A stretch of DNA of 64,000 bases from Lineus longissimus. Lineage: Eukaryota; Nemertea; Pilidiophora; Heteronemertea; Lineidae. Position numbers and translations under genes: made by a program. Below are positions 63,385 through 64,000 of the stretch, piece by piece. Location: contig NC_088315.1 in the NCBI RefSeq assembly GCF_910592395.1, positions 2,794,501 to 2,858,500 of the forward strand, read 5' to 3'. The notes under the pieces were generated by a model. The model saw only the letters and a list, made by a program, of their open reading frames with translations, was not told the origin of the DNA and did not search any database. Each line of letters begins with the position of its first letter. The stretch's first letter is position 1.

Positions 63385-63431
63385 GATGAAAATTTTGCCG
63401 GTAGGCATACTGAGGACGAGGCTGTATAAAC
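63385..63431. promoter_or_regulatory. bidirectional PSMD2/TRMT12 promoter core with two TISU-like starts
   Basis: Only 47 bp separate the two divergent ATGs. PSMD2 reads CATCATGGCGGA and TRMT12 reads AAACATGGCTGC; each fits about 10 of 12 positions of the TISU/YY1-type element SAASATGGCGGC, which in animals marks genes with very short 5' UTRs and TATA-less housekeeping promoters. Transcription start sites cannot be fixed from sequence and may overlap. Confidence 0.6.
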
Positions 63432-64000
63432 ATGGCTGCCATCTGGAAGAGCCAAAATTTTCCAGTTGTTTTATTGACATCTGCAACGAATACACAAAAA
63501 CTTCGGTACCAAAATGTCTCTTTTTCGCCATATATTGTTATATTCAAACGGCACAAGCGTTTTGGGTTTCGATTTTGCTGTGAAAATTAGCAGATCCAAC
63601 ACTTGAACTTGACTGTGTATTTGAGTAGTGCATTTTGTACAGAGGCTCTTGAGGCGCCATCTCCAAACCAATTACGGAACCACAAGTTTGGTCATGAAAC
63701 TGATAATAGAGGGATTGAGATCAGTGGCTTATAACGGAACCTCATGCGTATACGGATCGAAATGTACACAAAAATCGTCCTCTTTGGATAACACCGAACA
63801 CATTGTTTAAATACATGTATCTCTTCCATTTCAGCGAACAGCTGAAAAGAATTGGTTTATTTGACGGCAGAAGAAAAGTCCAGAAGCAAGACGATGGAAA
63901 CTTTGCCATCCCATGTCTCAACTTTGGGCTTGCAGCCTTCATCCAAAAGTGTGACAACCTTGACTCCTTTCAGAAAAATTGTAACACTCTAAGTTCTTTG
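63432..64000 (+). CDS. TRMT12: tRNA wybutosine-synthesizing protein 2 homologue (TYW2), 5' end only
   Basis: TYW2 transfers the 3-amino-3-carboxypropyl group of S-adenosylmethionine to the wyosine intermediate at G37 of tRNA-Phe in the cytosol. Seen: exon 1 at 63432-63505 (ATG, 24 codons plus 2 nt, MAAIWKSQNFPVVLLTSATN), intron 63506-63834 (GTACCA...TTTCAG), exon 2 from 63835 to the window edge, in frame. The joined sequence TQKLREQLKRIGLFDGRRKV followed by DDGNFAIPCL aligns with TQRYREYLQRQKLFDTQHRV and PDGSVALPVL of human TRMT12. An in-frame TGA at 63411 lies upstream, so this ATG is first. Only about 80 residues lie in the window; the methyltransferase-fold domain is outside. A start at ATG 63815 without splicing is the alternative. 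The human gene has an intronless coding region; this one is split. Confidence 0.66.

Noticed and set aside
63426-63430. TATA-like word before the TRMT12 ATG
   Set aside because: It lies only a few bases from the start codon, so it cannot position a start site for this gene in the usual way.
63385-63531. In-frame N-terminal extension of PSMD2 upstream of MADKDK
   Set aside because: The frame is open but overlaps the divergent TRMT12 exon, has weak start contexts and no family similarity; the ATG at 63384 has the better context.
63815-64000. Unspliced TRMT12 start at ATG 63815
   Set aside because: It would give MYLFHF before the conserved block, whereas splicing 63505 to 63835 restores a longer alignment with human TRMT12; kept only as an alternative.

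Overview
The window is an intron-rich segment of an animal nuclear genome. It is AT-rich, has short GT-AG-bounded exons with large introns, and carries transposon debris. The recognisable proteins place it in a bilaterian invertebrate; a marine lophotrochozoan is my best guess, but nothing in the DNA proves the phylum. No prokaryotic operon, CRISPR array, rRNA or intact tRNA gene was seen.

Region 1 (about 1.6-50.3 kb, minus strand) is one large gene of the p120/delta-catenin family (CTNND2/ARVCF/PKP4 type). Read 5' to 3' it has: a start exon at 50.3 kb and a 72-nt exon at 40.4 kb that together encode the family's N-terminal coiled coil; an 878-nt coding exon at 20.3-21.2 kb that looks like an alternative N-terminus; a 36-nt microexon at 13.6 kb; several proline/tyrosine-rich linker exons; eight exons covering the armadillo-repeat domain (6.2-3.2 kb); and a tyrosine-rich tail ending in the PDZ-binding motif DSWV. 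Splice phases agree from the 20.3-kb exon to the stop codon, giving an open frame of 1,474 codons plus stop. The link between the 40.4-kb exon (phase 0) and the rest (phase 2 acceptors) is not resolved, so at least one exon is missing from my model, or two alternative promoters exist.

Region 2 (55.6-63.4 kb, minus strand) is a complete 16-exon PSMD2 gene (26S proteasome base subunit Rpn1). I resolved every splice junction; the product is 907 aa against 908 in human. Region 3 (63.43-64.0 kb, plus strand) is the 5' end of a TRMT12/TYW2-like gene (wybutosine synthesis on tRNA-Phe). It is divergent from PSMD2, with only 47 bp between the two start codons, and both starts sit in TISU-like contexts, so a compact bidirectional housekeeping promoter is likely.

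The rest is introns and intergenic DNA. It contains a 5'-truncated retrotransposon tail with an 18-bp target duplication inside a catenin intron, pogo/Tigger-like MITEs, a 166-nt foldback and a perfect 26-bp palindrome in one PSMD2 intron, tRNA-derived SINE-like heads, and several diverged tandem duplications. The catenin (cell junction scaffold), the proteasome subunit and the tRNA modification enzyme have no evident functional relation; they are neighbours only.
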